Part shown: positions 36,725 to 45,467 of the stretch, piece after piece
Position numbering within the stretch: position 1 is the stretch's first letter
How the letters are laid out: the number at the start of each line of letters is the position of its first letter
Source: Amycolatopsis sp. DSM 110486
Lineage (GTDB): Bacteria > Actinomycetota > Actinomycetes > Mycobacteriales > Pseudonocardiaceae
Reading direction: 5' to 3'
DNA length: 64,000 bases
Assembly (NCBI RefSeq): GCF_019468465.1
Contig: NZ_CP080519.1
Coordinates: 8,425,001-8,489,000, forward strand
The notes under the pieces: generated by a model
The model's database searches: none
What the model saw: the letters and a program-made list of their open reading frames with translations, nothing else
Told to the model about the DNA's origin: nothing
Made by a program: the position numbers and the translations under genes

Positions 36725-37153
36725 GTGCTGAAGCAGGACGCCCGTGGTACGCGGCGCGTTGTGCACGCCGCTGATCTGTGCATCGCAGCGTGGGGGCCGA
36801 CGCGGGAGGCGTGTCTGGCGGAAGCAGTGCGGGCGCTGGTGGAGAGTTTTGTCCACGCACGGCCTGCGGGTGGGTCCGCGGCGTGGTCGTTCGAGGCCAG
36901 CGGGCCGACGGATGGTTCGGTCCTGGTTGCGCTGCTCGACGGGGTTATCGCCATGATGCGGATGCGGAGCCTGATTCCGGTCACGGTGGAGGGGGTCGGC
37001 GTGGACGGCTCGATGGTGCGGCTGCGCTGCCGGACGGCCGACCTCGCCGCCGTCATCCCGGTGGGGGCGATCCCGAAGGGTCTGTCGCGGCGGGAGGTTC
37101 GGTGCGAGCGCGCCGGAGGCGGTTGGCGGTGCGCTGCTCGGATCGATGTTTGA
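36725..37153 (+). CDS. Archease-like protein
   Basis: GTG 36,725 has GCGGAG just upstream and gives 142 residues, the family's usual length. 'HAADLCIAAWGPTREACLAE' matches the archease N-terminus (TADxxxxAxGxxxxE), including the metal-site Asp. The C-terminus 'PKGLSRREVRCERAGGGW' matches the conserved K-A-x-T-xHDLxV-ERxxGGW region. In archaea and other bacteria archease activates the RNA ligase RtcB. No rtcB is in the window. Actinobacterial archease-like proteins often stand alone, so the partner may be encoded elsewhere. Confidence 0.78.
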   Translation: MLKQDARGTRRVVHAADLCIAAWGPTREACLAEAVRALVESFVHARPAGGSAAWSFEASGPTDGSVLVALLDGVIAMMRMRSLIPVTVEGVGVDGSMVRLRCRTADLAAVIPVGAIPKGLSRREVRCERAGGGWRCAARIDV

Positions 37154-37299
37154 GTCGCCGTGAGGCCAGGTGATTCCTCGCCTCCGGGGCCCGGGCACCT
37201 TCACCCCGGTACAACGTCGGCGGTACCTGCCGGATGACGGTGGGTTGCATCGTCATCGCCACCCATCGGCGGGTCTGCCGCGTGCGGTTCCTGGGTTCT

Positions 37300-37342
37300 C
37301 CCGCGATAAGCTGACGTGGAGACCTTGTCAACATGAGTTGAC
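37300..37342. promoter_or_regulatory. Tandem operator upstream of uppP, same type as at 46,960-47,002
   Basis: The perfect palindrome GTCAACATGAGTTGAC lies at 37,327-37,342. A weaker copy, CCCGCGATAAGCTGAC, lies at 37,300-37,315 and matches the right ten bases of the motif exactly. The two starts are 27 bp apart, the same spacing as the pair in front of the small HTH gene at 46.9 kb. It is the probable binding site of that HTH protein. Confidence 0.7.
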
Positions 37343-37359
37343 GACGAAGGAAAAATGAG

Positions 37360-38196
37360 TTGAGCGCGATCGATCTCGGCCAGTCGGTGATCCTGGGGAT
37401 CGTGGAAGGCCTGACCGAGTTCCTGCCCGTGTCTTCCACTGGGCATCTGAAGATCGCCGAGGGGCTGCTCGGCATCCCGGTCGACGATCAGTCGGTGGTC
37501 GGGTTCACCGCGGTGATCCAGGTCGGTGCCATCGCCGCGGTGCTGGTGTACTTTTTCCGCGACATCGTGCGGTTCGCCGCGGCGTGGGGGCGCGGGCTGG
37601 TCAACTCGCGGGCGCGTCAGGAACACGACTACAAGTTCGCCTGGTGGGTCATCTTGGCCACGATCCCGATCGTTGTCGCCGGGTTGCTGTTCCAGTCGCT
37701 GGTGAAGGGGCCGCTCGCGTCGTTGTGGGTCGTCGCGATCTCGCTGCTCGCCGGCAGCGCGATCATGTGGGCGGCGGATCGGTTCGGGACGGGTAAACGT
37801 GGTGAGGCCGAGTCCACGTTCGCGGACGCGATGTTGGTCGGTTCGTCGCAGATCCTTGCGCTGCTCTTCCCGGGTTTTTCCCGCTCCGGCGCGACGATCT
37901 CGACCGGGCTCTTGCGGGGCCTGGACCGGGTCGCGGCCACGCGGTTGTCGTTTTTCCTGTCGATCCCGGCGCTGACGGGCGCCGGGCTCTACGAGCTGAA
38001 GGACGCGCTCGGCGGCGGTGTCGAGGTGCTGCCGCTCGTGGTCGGGACGGTCGTGTCGTTCGTCGTGGCCTACGCCACGATCGCGTGGCTGCTGAAGTTC
38101 GTCGCGGGGCACACGTTCACGGCGTTCGTGATCTACCGCGTTGTCGTGGGGGTCGCGCTGCTGGCCGCACTGGGATCGGGCGTCCTGTCCGCCTGA
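37360..38196 (+). CDS. uppP: Undecaprenyl-diphosphatase
   Basis: The 278-residue, roughly eight-helix protein has the BacA/UppP signatures 'GIVEGLTEFLPVSSTGHLKI' and 'LFPGFSRSGATISTGLLRGL', containing the catalytic Glu, Ser and Arg. It dephosphorylates undecaprenyl diphosphate so the lipid carrier can be reused for peptidoglycan and other glycans. The start is TTG 37,360, preceded by AAGGA. It lies next to gatD-murT and downstream of the glycan locus, all of which consume the same carrier. A tandem palindrome in its promoter suggests control by the HTH protein encoded at 46.7 kb. Confidence 0.95.
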   Translation: MSAIDLGQSVILGIVEGLTEFLPVSSTGHLKIAEGLLGIPVDDQSVVGFTAVIQVGAIAAVLVYFFRDIVRFAAAWGRGLVNSRARQEHDYKFAWWVILATIPIVVAGLLFQSLVKGPLASLWVVAISLLAGSAIMWAADRFGTGKRGEAESTFADAMLVGSSQILALLFPGFSRSGATISTGLLRGLDRVAATRLSFFLSIPALTGAGLYELKDALGGGVEVLPLVVGTVVSFVVAYATIAWLLKFVAGHTFTAFVIYRVVVGVALLAALGSGVLSA

Positions 38197-38498
38197 CCAT
38201 CTCCGGGTCGCGCGAAGCCCTCTGCGGCGAGCGCTTCGCGTGCGGCGGCGGCGATGCTTTCGCCGTGGGCGAGCGGGTCGTTGAGGCTCCGCTCGCGCAT
38301 GAGCGGAGCATCGCGAAGATCCCCGTCAGGCAACAGCTCCGCGACCCGCTGCACTGTATTCACCGCGTGCCACGCGGCCAGAGTCAACGGGTCAGGCGGT
38401 GGAGCGTCCTCGGCCAGCATCGACGGTCCGAGCTGCGCGGCCAGCCCGCCGGCCAGCTCGGAAAGCCGCGCCGCGTGCGGCAGCTGGGGTTCGGACAT
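38133..38498 (-). CDS. Hypothetical protein
   Basis: The 121-residue frame starts at ATG 38,498 with GGAGA eight bases upstream. It begins 'MSEPQLPHAARLSELAGGLA' and is helical and soluble, with an Asp/Pro loop ('DAPPPDPLTLAAWHAVNT'). Its low-complexity end overlaps the 3' end of uppP by 64 bp on the opposite strand. A good ribosome site and strong codon bias support expression. I do not recognise the family. It follows gatD in the same direction after 93 bp and may belong to the murT-gatD unit. Confidence 0.6.
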   Translation of the reverse strand: MSEPQLPHAARLSELAGGLAAQLGPSMLAEDAPPPDPLTLAAWHAVNTVQRVAELLPDGDLRDAPLMRERSLNDPLAHGESIAAAAREALAAEGFARPGDGQADRTPDPSAASSATPTTTR

Positions 38499-38591
38499 GG
38501 GTTCGTCTCCGGTGTGGCAGCGAGAAACCAGGTGGTCGCGGCAGTCTCACACGAGGCGGGCCAACGTCTGGCAAAACGCCTTACCGTCCGT

Positions 38592-39314
38592 TTACCTGTG
38601 CGGCCGGCGTTTGGCCGCACGGAGACGTTCCTGCCGCAAGGTACCGATCTCCGGCAGCGGCAGCGCGGAGGGTGTCGCGCCCAGGGCCCACGCCAGCAGC
38701 AGGTCGGCCAGCGCGGGGTTGCGGGCGAGGACGGGACCGTGCAGGTAGGTCGCCAGGACACGTCCGGTGAGCGCGCCCTCCGTGCCGTCCCCGTTGCCGA
38801 TGCCGGCCCGGACCGGTCCGAGCGCGCGGCTGTCGTTGCCGACCTGCGTACGGCCGAGGTGATTCTCGAAACCGGTCAGGGGTTCGGTGCCGAGCCGATC
38901 GGCGACGTCGACGACGACCTCGCCGACCGCTCGCTTGCTACCCGGAGCGGTGACCGCGTCGAGCAGACCGAGACCGGTGTGGGGCACGCCGTCGGAAGTG
39001 GTGAACTTCGTGCCGAGCACCTGAAAGCCCGCGCACACCCCGAACACGACCGCGCCACGGGCCGCCGCGTGCTGCAATCCGGGATGGGTGCGGAGGTGGT
39101 TGACGGCGAGGGCTTGCGCGTCGTCTTCGCCGCCACCCAGCAGGTACAGATCGAGGGAAGACGGGACGGCGTCGCCGTGCCGGATGTCCAGGACGGTGGC
39201 GGTGGTGCCGCGCCACTGCAGCCGGCGCTGGAGGACCTGGGCGTTGCCGGCATCGCTGTAGGTGCCCAGGATGTCGGGCAGCACCAGGCCGATGCCCAGC
39301 GTGGAGTCAGCCAT
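38592..39314 (-). CDS. gatD: Lipid II isoglutaminyl synthase, glutaminase subunit
   Basis: The 240-residue class-I-like glutamine amidotransferase has its nucleophile in 'VVFGVCAGFQVLG' (Cys94) and the catalytic His in 'LATYLHGPVLARNPALADLL' (His192). 'YLLGGGEDDAQALA' is typical of GatD. It supplies ammonia to MurT, which amidates the D-Glu alpha-carboxyl of lipid II stem peptides to D-iso-Gln. Its start lies 8 bp inside the murT 3' end, so the two are co-translated as expected for the complex. Confidence 0.95.
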   Translation of the reverse strand: MADSTLGIGLVLPDILGTYSDAGNAQVLQRRLQWRGTTATVLDIRHGDAVPSSLDLYLLGGGEDDAQALAVNHLRTHPGLQHAAARGAVVFGVCAGFQVLGTKFTTSDGVPHTGLGLLDAVTAPGSKRAVGEVVVDVADRLGTEPLTGFENHLGRTQVGNDSRALGPVRAGIGNGDGTEGALTGRVLATYLHGPVLARNPALADLLLAWALGATPSALPLPEIGTLRQERLRAAKRRPHR

Positions 39315-40590
39315 CGCCGAGCCTCTGGTGCGCGTCGCGGAACGCCGTGTAGTTCGCGACGAGCTCGACGGGACCAGGTGGCAGGGCGCTGACCGCGGTG
39401 AGTGGCCGTCGGCACAGGGTGTGCTGCACCTCGGCGTAGGTCAGGCGCACCGCGACGTCGGTCGCCCGCTCGCCGGCGGCCACGACGTGGCGCCCGCGCA
39501 GCTGCTCGAAGGGCACGTCCCACAGCCACGACGTGTCGCGTCCGTCGGCCTGGCCGCTGTTGACCGCGATCACCACGGAAGCCCACGGATCGATCAGCGG
39601 CAGGGTTTCGCGCCAGCCCGCGGGGTTTTTCGCCAGCAGGAGCCGCACGGCGTGTCCGCTCACGTCGGCGCGGCGGTAGCGGCCGGCGACGTCGTCGATC
39701 GTGCGCAGCCGGACCGCGGCGACGTTCGGCGACACGCCGAGGTGCTCGGCAGTGGCGACCGCGACGGCGGCGTTGGCGGCGTTCGCCCGGCCCGGCAACC
39801 GGAGGTCGAGTGTGACGCTCGTGCCGCGTGCGTTTTCCAAGGTGTTGCCGAGCAGAGTCCACAGTGGATCAGGCCGGGTCAGGCCGCACGTGCAGCACCA
39901 GCCGCTCGGGGTGTGGAGGACGGCTTGGCCACAGCGAGCGCAGGTCACCGCGTCGGCGTGCCAGTCCTGTCCCGCTCCGACCCAGAGCGGCCGCGTGGAG
40001 GCGAGCGCGGCCGAGGTGACGAGCGGGTCGTCGCAGTTGGCGATCACCGTCGTGCCCGGCAGCGCGGCGACGAGCGCCCGTAGCTCGCGCTCGATCGTGC
40101 GCACCTCGCCGACGCGGTCGAGCTGGTCGCGGCTGAGGTTGAGCAGGACCAGACACGCCGGGCGCACTTGCGCGGCGACGGCCGGGGCGTAGTTCTCGTC
40201 GATTTCGAGCACCGCGACGGGGGCGTGTGGTTTCGCCACCAGAGCGGCGGTGACCCCATCGGGCATGTTCGCCCCGTCGCCGTTTCGGGCGACCTCGCCC
40301 AGCGTCTCGAGAATCCGGCTGAGCATGAGCGCCGTGGTCGTCTTGCCGTTGGTGCCGGTCACCAGCACCACCGTCCGGTCCCGGGCAAGGTTCCGCAATG
40401 TGTCGGGGTCCAGCCGCAGAGCGACGCGCCCGCCGATGATGCCGCCCGACCCCAACCCCAGCAGACGGGAGACCGCCGCGGCAGATCGGGCGGCGGCGGC
40501 GGCAAACCGGGTCCGTGCCGGCAGCCGCCCCGGACCCGGGGACACTCGGGCTCGCCCGGTGAGCGCGGTTGGTGGACTCGGGCTCTCCAC
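39307..40590 (-). CDS. murT: Lipid II isoglutaminyl synthase, Mur ligase subunit
   Basis: GTG 40,590 has AAGGAG five bases upstream; in-frame sequence continues further upstream but lacks a ribosome site. The 427-residue protein has the Mur-ligase P-loop 'VLVTGTNGKTTTALML', 'VLEIDENYAP' and a four-Cys zinc ribbon ('CARCGQAV' and 'CCTCG') inserted in the central domain. It ends in a MurT_C-type region ('VELVANYTAFRDAHQRLGDG'). The ribbon distinguishes MurT from MurE/F. It activates the D-Glu carboxylate with ATP and uses GatD ammonia, in the cytoplasm at the membrane. Confidence 0.95.
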   Translation of the reverse strand: MESPSPPTALTGRARVSPGPGRLPARTRFAAAAARSAAAVSRLLGLGSGGIIGGRVALRLDPDTLRNLARDRTVVLVTGTNGKTTTALMLSRILETLGEVARNGDGANMPDGVTAALVAKPHAPVAVLEIDENYAPAVAAQVRPACLVLLNLSRDQLDRVGEVRTIERELRALVAALPGTTVIANCDDPLVTSAALASTRPLWVGAGQDWHADAVTCARCGQAVLHTPSGWCCTCGLTRPDPLWTLLGNTLENARGTSVTLDLRLPGRANAANAAVAVATAEHLGVSPNVAAVRLRTIDDVAGRYRRADVSGHAVRLLLAKNPAGWRETLPLIDPWASVVIAVNSGQADGRDTSWLWDVPFEQLRGRHVVAAGERATDVAVRLTYAEVQHTLCRRPLTAVSALPPGPVELVANYTAFRDAHQRLGDG

Positions 40591-40859
40591 GGGAACTCCT
40601 TCACATGGTGGACGGATCGGGGCCACTTTCGTCGCAGTCTCCTGTGAGGACACTGAGCGCGCCCACAATCCGACGGTAGGCCGAGACAGCCCAGGGAACG
40701 GTTCGAGCAGGGTTAACCGATTGCTGTCTTAGTGATCCACAATGGATACGATTAACGGGATGCAAGAACTGTTGGCCTGCGTCTTACCCGGACCTTGGGT
40801 GGTGGGGGTTTGCCGAATCACTGAGAGGATCACGGTCCCTATGGGCCGAGCGTGGGCAC

Positions 40860-41030
40860 CGTGCGCATGTCGCGCCGGGCTAGCGTCGACCCCCGCACCT
40901 CCCGGTGCGATCACCAGCACGTCATGACCGGCCGCGTGCAGCTCGCGCACCGTGGCCATCAGCCTCGTCACGGTGCCATCGGCGGAGCGCAGTCACGTCT
41001 CGGTCACCAAGGCGACGCGGATCCCGGATC
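40860..41030 (-). pseudogene. GT4-family glycosyltransferase, N-terminal remnant
   Basis: The minus strand reads 'RVALVTET', then TGA, then 'LRSADGTVTRLMATVRELHA' and 'AGHDVLVIAPGG'. GT4 enzymes have ALVTETWxPxxxGTVT..., so a Trp codon has become a stop. The sequence ends after about 50 codons. The frame then continues as unrelated sequence to 40,729. It is a clear nonsense-mutated, truncated relic. Confidence 0.7.
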
Positions 41031-41812
41031 TACCGGTTCCGCGGGGCGGAGGCGTTCGCGGCGAGACAGCCGACCAGCGCGGCGATCACGAGCAGCAGCA
41101 CCAGTCTGACAGGCCCGGTGCCGAGGCCCACCCCGCCCCGGTCAGGCCCGACACCGAACCATTCCGCAAAGGACGCACCCAGCGGCCGCGTGAGGATATA
41201 CGCGGCCCAGAAGGTGCCGACGCGACTCACTCCGGGGAACCGGGTCGCGATCGCCGGGAGGCGATGATCACGGCGAACCCGATCCCGGAGCCGAGATACC
41301 GGAGGTGCAACGTCGTCGCGGTCAGATCGCCGACGGCGGTGCCCAGCGCGAAGGTCGTGCCCGACGGCGAGCCAGTAGAAGAACTCACGGCGTGGCGTGC
41401 GGATCTCGTGGATCGACAGCGTCTTCTCGAACCGGTACCACAGCAGGAAGACCACGCCCAGCGCGACCGCGAAGACCGCCGTCGACACCGCGTACGGCAC
41501 ACCCAGGCCCACGTGGGCGACATCGGCCGCCATGGTGCCGAATGCTGCTGACCAGCAGCACGCTCGTCCAGTACAGCGCCGGGCCGTACGAGCGGGCGCG
41601 AAACTGCGCGACGAGGGACACGGCCAGCGCCAGGCCCGCCACCGCCACCGCGATCACCGGGTCGATCAGGTGCGCGAGGAAGTCGCTCGTGGTCTCCCCG
41701 ACACCGGTCGTGAGTACCTTGATGATCCAGAAGAGGCCGGTGACCGCCGGGACCTTCGAGGCTCCGCGCTCGCGGGTGTGGCGCGCACCGACGCTCAGTT
41801 CCGCTGTCGTCA
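41030..41812 (-). pseudogene. Frameshifted COG4705-type membrane protein
   Basis: Segments in different minus-strand frames together resemble the intact protein at 51,473-52,687. They are 'VTGLFWIIKVLTTGVGETTS', 'LGVVFLLWYRFEKTLSIHEI', 'TTFALGTAVGDLTATTLHLR' and 'FWAAYILTRPLGASFAEWFG'. At least three frameshifts separate them. It is a decayed paralogue. Its stop at 41,030 is next to the GT4 remnant, so this whole patch is eroding. Confidence 0.8.
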
Positions 41813-42044
41813 GGGGAAATTATCGCATTCCCCGGTGGCGCCGGTGCGATCGGAATGAATGTCCGGCCTTGTGCCGCTTGCTTGTTTCGCCGGTATTTTT
41901 CTGGCCAGTGAATAGCCGGTCGTAAACCTGGCGCTAACCTTCGATACTGTACTGTGCGGCGTCATTCCCGTTGGCGTGTCGGGAAATTCAGTTCATTCGA
42001 TGTTCTTCCTCAGGTTCCCCGTAAATCTACACTGTTTTCGTAGT

Positions 42045-43229
42045 TCACGGCGTCGTCGCCGGTGGAAGGCGCAGGGAGGTGGCGAAGAAGTCGCGCTGGT
42101 CGGGTTGCAGGTAGCGGCCCACGCTGCCGGGCATGGCGGGCAGCAGCTTCGTCGCGCCCGCGTTCGGGTCGCCGGGCCGGTAGCTGTTGAAGGTGACCAT
42201 GGGCGAGTGGATGTCGAGCTCCATGCCCTGTTGAATGCCCGCCTGCACCATGGCGTCGGCGAGGGTGTGCAGGGTCAGGCCGGTGCCGCCGACGTAGATG
42301 AGGTTGCCGGCCCGGTCAGTGCCCAGACCTGAGCGCCAGGTGTACTGGAACTGGTTCGACGCGCTGCCCCAGTGGCCTGCCGGGTTGAGGTCCAGTCCCC
42401 GCACTGGGGCGCCGTGGTCGATCACGAGGTCGAGATTCTGGCGCACGGCGGCGATGTTGGCCGTCATCGTCGCGTCCCGCCCCCACTGCGCGACCGACAC
42501 CCGCCCGGTGTTGTCGATGACGACGGAGGCCATGCCGTCGTGGAGGGGCGAGACAGTGGTGCCGTCGAGGTAGAAGCCGCCGTTGCAGTCCTTGAGCTGG
42601 AAACCGGAGTTGAACGCGGCCACGAGTGTGCTGTGCATTTCGGAGGGAATGGCCGCGGGGCCAGGGCCGCCGGGGTCTTTCGTCCCGGCGAACAATTGCG
42701 TACGCACCAGGGACTGGTTCAGCCACGCGACTCCCGCGACCACGCTCGCGTGGGCCGGGTCGGGCTGGATGAATGTGGTGTATTCGGCGACCTGGTTGCC
42801 GCTGCGGGCCCCGGGGGTCCACTCACCGGCTCCGGCGGAGGCAGACGGGCCAACCGGGAGATTCTGCGGGCGAGGGCCGGTACCACCGGTGGCCGGTCCG
42901 CCCATCATGGGCAGCTCGCCGGCCGATGGCGCTGCACTCGAGGGTGGGTGCCGGGTGAACCACCAGTTCTCCACGGCGTTGACCACACCACCGAGCCCCA
43001 TGTCCCGCAGCCAATCCACGGTCCGGACGGACACGCTCGCGTCGCCGGGGTAGGTCAGTGCGTAGGCGTAGGTTCCGGCCGGATAGCCCACCAGCGCCGC
43101 GACGAGCAGAAGCACGATCCGGCGCCGCCAGCGTCGCTTCGGCGGCGCGGGCGCCGCCTGGGGAGCGGTCGGCCGAGGGCCGGGCCGGTGCGGGGAAACC
43201 GGGTGCGGGTACAGCTGATCGGCGGACAT
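42045..43229 (-). CDS. Phosphodiester glycosidase family (NAGPA-like) membrane-anchored protein
   Basis: I start at ATG 43,229. The 394-residue protein has a Pro-rich cytoplasmic N-terminus and one membrane helix ('RRRIVLLLVAALVGYPAGT'). A large extracytoplasmic domain follows, with 'TLVAAFNSGFQLKDCNGGFY', 'DNTGRVSVAQWGRD' and 'NLIYVGGTGLTLHTLADAMV'. This is the phosphodiester glycosidase (NAGPA/YkoZ-type) fold. Family members cleave sugar-phosphodiester links, for example on cell-wall polymers. It stands opposite the two-component genes, whose promoter it faces. The exact substrate is unknown. Confidence 0.85.
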   Translation of the reverse strand: MSADQLYPHPVSPHRPGPRPTAPQAAPAPPKRRWRRRIVLLLVAALVGYPAGTYAYALTYPGDASVSVRTVDWLRDMGLGGVVNAVENWWFTRHPPSSAAPSAGELPMMGGPATGGTGPRPQNLPVGPSASAGAGEWTPGARSGNQVAEYTTFIQPDPAHASVVAGVAWLNQSLVRTQLFAGTKDPGGPGPAAIPSEMHSTLVAAFNSGFQLKDCNGGFYLDGTTVSPLHDGMASVVIDNTGRVSVAQWGRDATMTANIAAVRQNLDLVIDHGAPVRGLDLNPAGHWGSASNQFQYTWRSGLGTDRAGNLIYVGGTGLTLHTLADAMVQAGIQQGMELDIHSPMVTFNSYRPGDPNAGATKLLPAMPGSVGRYLQPDQRDFFATSLRLPPATTP

Positions 43230-43271
43230 GATCACAAGCTATTTCGGGTTGTGTGTACGCCTGGGAAGCCG

Positions 43272-43368
43272 CAGGTTAGTGGCAGGGAAAAACGCGCTCA
43301 CGGGCGAATGCGAACTGATTTCGCCGCCGGTGCCGGTAAGGGGACAGTCCGCTCAGGTTAGTGGCAGG
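43272..43368. promoter_or_regulatory. Two 15-bp direct repeats in the response-regulator promoter
   Basis: CAGGTTAGTGGCAGG occurs at 43,272-43,286 and again at 43,354-43,368, 82 bp apart in the same orientation, each followed by an A-rich stretch. The second copy ends 52 bp before the response-regulator ATG. The first is close to the divergent NAGPA-like gene. Paired direct repeats are typical of OmpR-type regulator sites, so autoregulation and control of the divergent gene are plausible. Confidence 0.55.
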
Positions 43369-43420
43369 CAAAATGATCGTGGCCTGCGCCCGAGCCGGGA
43401 GATGCGGATATTCTCGGGGC

Positions 43421-44113
43421 ATGGCCCGAGTCCTTGTCGTCGAAGACGACCGCACCATCGGTGAGGTTCTGCACACGAGCCTGACCCAGCACGGGCACGA
43501 GGTCGCGTGGCACACGCGCGGCCGCACGGCCCTGCAGGACGCCGCGAAACAGCCGTGCGACCTGGTCCTGCTCGACTTGGGCCTGCCGGACCTGGACGGC
43601 ACCGAGGTGTGCCGCGAACTGCGCAGTGCGCTGCCGGCTTGCGTGATCGTCATGCTCACCGCACGCGCCGACGAGATGGACGTGGTCGTGGGACTCGAGG
43701 CGGGCGCGGACGACTACCTCGTGAAACCGGTGCCGCTGGGCGAACTGCACGCTCGTCTGCGCGCGCACCTGCGGCGCCACTCGACCGATCGTAGCCAGGT
43801 CGAGATCACGCTCGGTCGGCTGCGGATCGACCCGGCCGCTCGCCGGGTCGCCGTGGACGGGATCGAGTTCCAGTTGCGCGCCAAGGAGTTCGAGCTCCTG
43901 CTGCGCCTTGCCCAAGACCCCGGCAACGCCGTGAGCCGCGAAGCACTGATGGCCGACGTGTGGGATGCCCACTGGTTCGGCTCGACCAAGACACTCGACG
44001 TCCACATCGCCACGCTGCGACGCAAACTCGCCGAGGCCGGCGGCGCGGGCCGGATGCCGGAGATCGCCACCCTGCGTCGCCACGGCTACCGGCTCGAGGA
44101 ATCGGAAGGGTGA
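43421..44113 (+). CDS. OmpR/PhoB-type response regulator
   Basis: The 230-residue product starts 'MARVLVVEDDRTIGEVLHTS'. The phospho-acceptor Asp is in 'CDLVLLDLGLPDLDG', the Thr/Lys switch residues are in 'VIVMLTARADE' and 'DDYLVKPVPLGEL', and a winged-helix output domain closes with 'STKTLDVHIATLRRKLAEAG'. ATG 43,421 is the natural start. It pairs with the kinase gene 4 bp downstream and should bind promoters after phosphorylation. The conserved repeats just upstream are candidate sites. Confidence 0.93.
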   Translation: MARVLVVEDDRTIGEVLHTSLTQHGHEVAWHTRGRTALQDAAKQPCDLVLLDLGLPDLDGTEVCRELRSALPACVIVMLTARADEMDVVVGLEAGADDYLVKPVPLGELHARLRAHLRRHSTDRSQVEITLGRLRIDPAARRVAVDGIEFQLRAKEFELLLRLAQDPGNAVSREALMADVWDAHWFGSTKTLDVHIATLRRKLAEAGGAGRMPEIATLRRHGYRLEESEG

Positions 44114-44117
44114 GCCA

Positions 44118-45401
44118 GTGCGTCGCCGCATCGTCCTGACGACGGTGCTCGCCGCGTTGGTCGCGATCGGGCTGTTCGGCGTGCCGCTGGCCGTGGCTGT
44201 GGCGCGGTACTTCGTCACCGCCGAACGCGCCGAACTCGAACGGGCCGCCGACTCTTACGCCCTCGATGTCTCGGCCGATATCCTGCGGCACCGGACTCCC
44301 GATCGCACGCCGGCTACCGAGGATCCCACCTTTGTGGCGGTCTACAGCCCGGTCGGCAGGCTGCTCGCCGGGGCCGGCCCGCCCACGCTCGCCGACGCCG
44401 GTGAAGCCACCGCGGCGGACGAAGTTCTGTCCGCGGACACCCCCGGGGAACTGGTGGTCGTCGTGCCGATCAGCGACGATGGGTCGGTGGTCGCGCTCGT
44501 GCGCGCCGCCACCGCGCGCACGGAGGTCTACTGGCACACCGGTCTGACGTGGCTCGGCATGGCCTGCCTGGCCGTGGTCGCTCTGCTGTCGGCTTACCTC
44601 GTGGCGCGGCGCCAGGCCCAGCGGCTGGCCCGACCGCTCGAACAGCTGTCCGCGAACGCCCGTGACCTCGGCGACGGTGACTTCAGCATCCGCGCCGACC
44701 GCGCCGGAATCCCCGAGATCGACTCGGTCGGCGAGTCCCTCGACTCCACCGCCGTGCGGCTCGACGACCTCCTGGCCCGGGAACGCGCCTTTTCCGCCGA
44801 CGCGTCCCACCAGCTGCGCACCCCGCTCGCCGGGCTGCGCCTGCAGCTGGAGGCCGCGCTGGAGAACCCGCGTGCGAACCTGCGCGACGTCGTCGAGGCC
44901 GGCGTCGCGACCACCGGCCGGCTCGACCGGACCGTCACCGACCTGCTCGCCCTCGCCCGCGACACGCCACCGGTCCGCGACGACGCCACTGACCTCGCCG
45001 GCGAGCTCGCCGCCATCGAGACCGAGTGGGCGGCGGCCCTTGCCGAGCACGCACGCGACCTGGTGCTGAAGGTGGAACCCGTCGTCGCCGGCGCCCAGCT
45101 GTCCGGTCCGGTGCTGCGCCAGATCATGACGGTCCTGCTCGACAACGCCCTGCGCCACGGCACCGGCACCGTCACCGTCACCGCCCGCGACGCCGGCGAC
45201 GTGCTCGCCGTCGACGTCGGCGACGAAGGTGAGGTCAACGGCACCGACGTGTTCGACCGCCGCTCACCCGGCGCCCGGGGAACGGGGATCGGCCTCGCGC
45301 TCGCCCGCCGCCTCGCCGAAGCCGAGGGCGGGCGCCTGCGCCTGACCCGCCCGCGGCCAGCTCTGTTCACCCTGCTGCTTCCGCTCGAGCAACGACGGTA
45401 G
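44118..45401 (+). CDS. Sensor histidine kinase
   Basis: GTG 44,118 gives 427 residues. There are two membrane helices ('LAALVAIGLFGVPLAVAVAR' and 'LTWLGMACLAVVALLSAYLV') around a sensor loop of about 110 residues. A HAMP domain, the phospho-acceptor 'SADASHQLRTPLAGLRLQLE' and an ATPase domain ('IMTVLLDNALRHG', 'GARGTGIGLALARRLAEAEG') follow. It phosphorylates the adjacent response regulator in answer to an envelope signal. The sensor loop gives no hint of the ligand. It is transcribed with the regulator. Confidence 0.93.
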   Translation: MRRRIVLTTVLAALVAIGLFGVPLAVAVARYFVTAERAELERAADSYALDVSADILRHRTPDRTPATEDPTFVAVYSPVGRLLAGAGPPTLADAGEATAADEVLSADTPGELVVVVPISDDGSVVALVRAATARTEVYWHTGLTWLGMACLAVVALLSAYLVARRQAQRLARPLEQLSANARDLGDGDFSIRADRAGIPEIDSVGESLDSTAVRLDDLLARERAFSADASHQLRTPLAGLRLQLEAALENPRANLRDVVEAGVATTGRLDRTVTDLLALARDTPPVRDDATDLAGELAAIETEWAAALAEHARDLVLKVEPVVAGAQLSGPVLRQIMTVLLDNALRHGTGTVTVTARDAGDVLAVDVGDEGEVNGTDVFDRRSPGARGTGIGLALARRLAEAEGGRLRLTRPRPALFTLLLPLEQRR

Positions 45402-45467
45402 CTACTACGTTCGTGTAGAATTTCGGCGAGACCAGAGTTTCGGACACCAGCCCGGCCGGGAGGGACC

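Noticed and set aside
36390..36731. 113-codon frame between the FemAB-like and archease-like genes
   Set aside because: No start context, domain or plausible composition; probably spurious.
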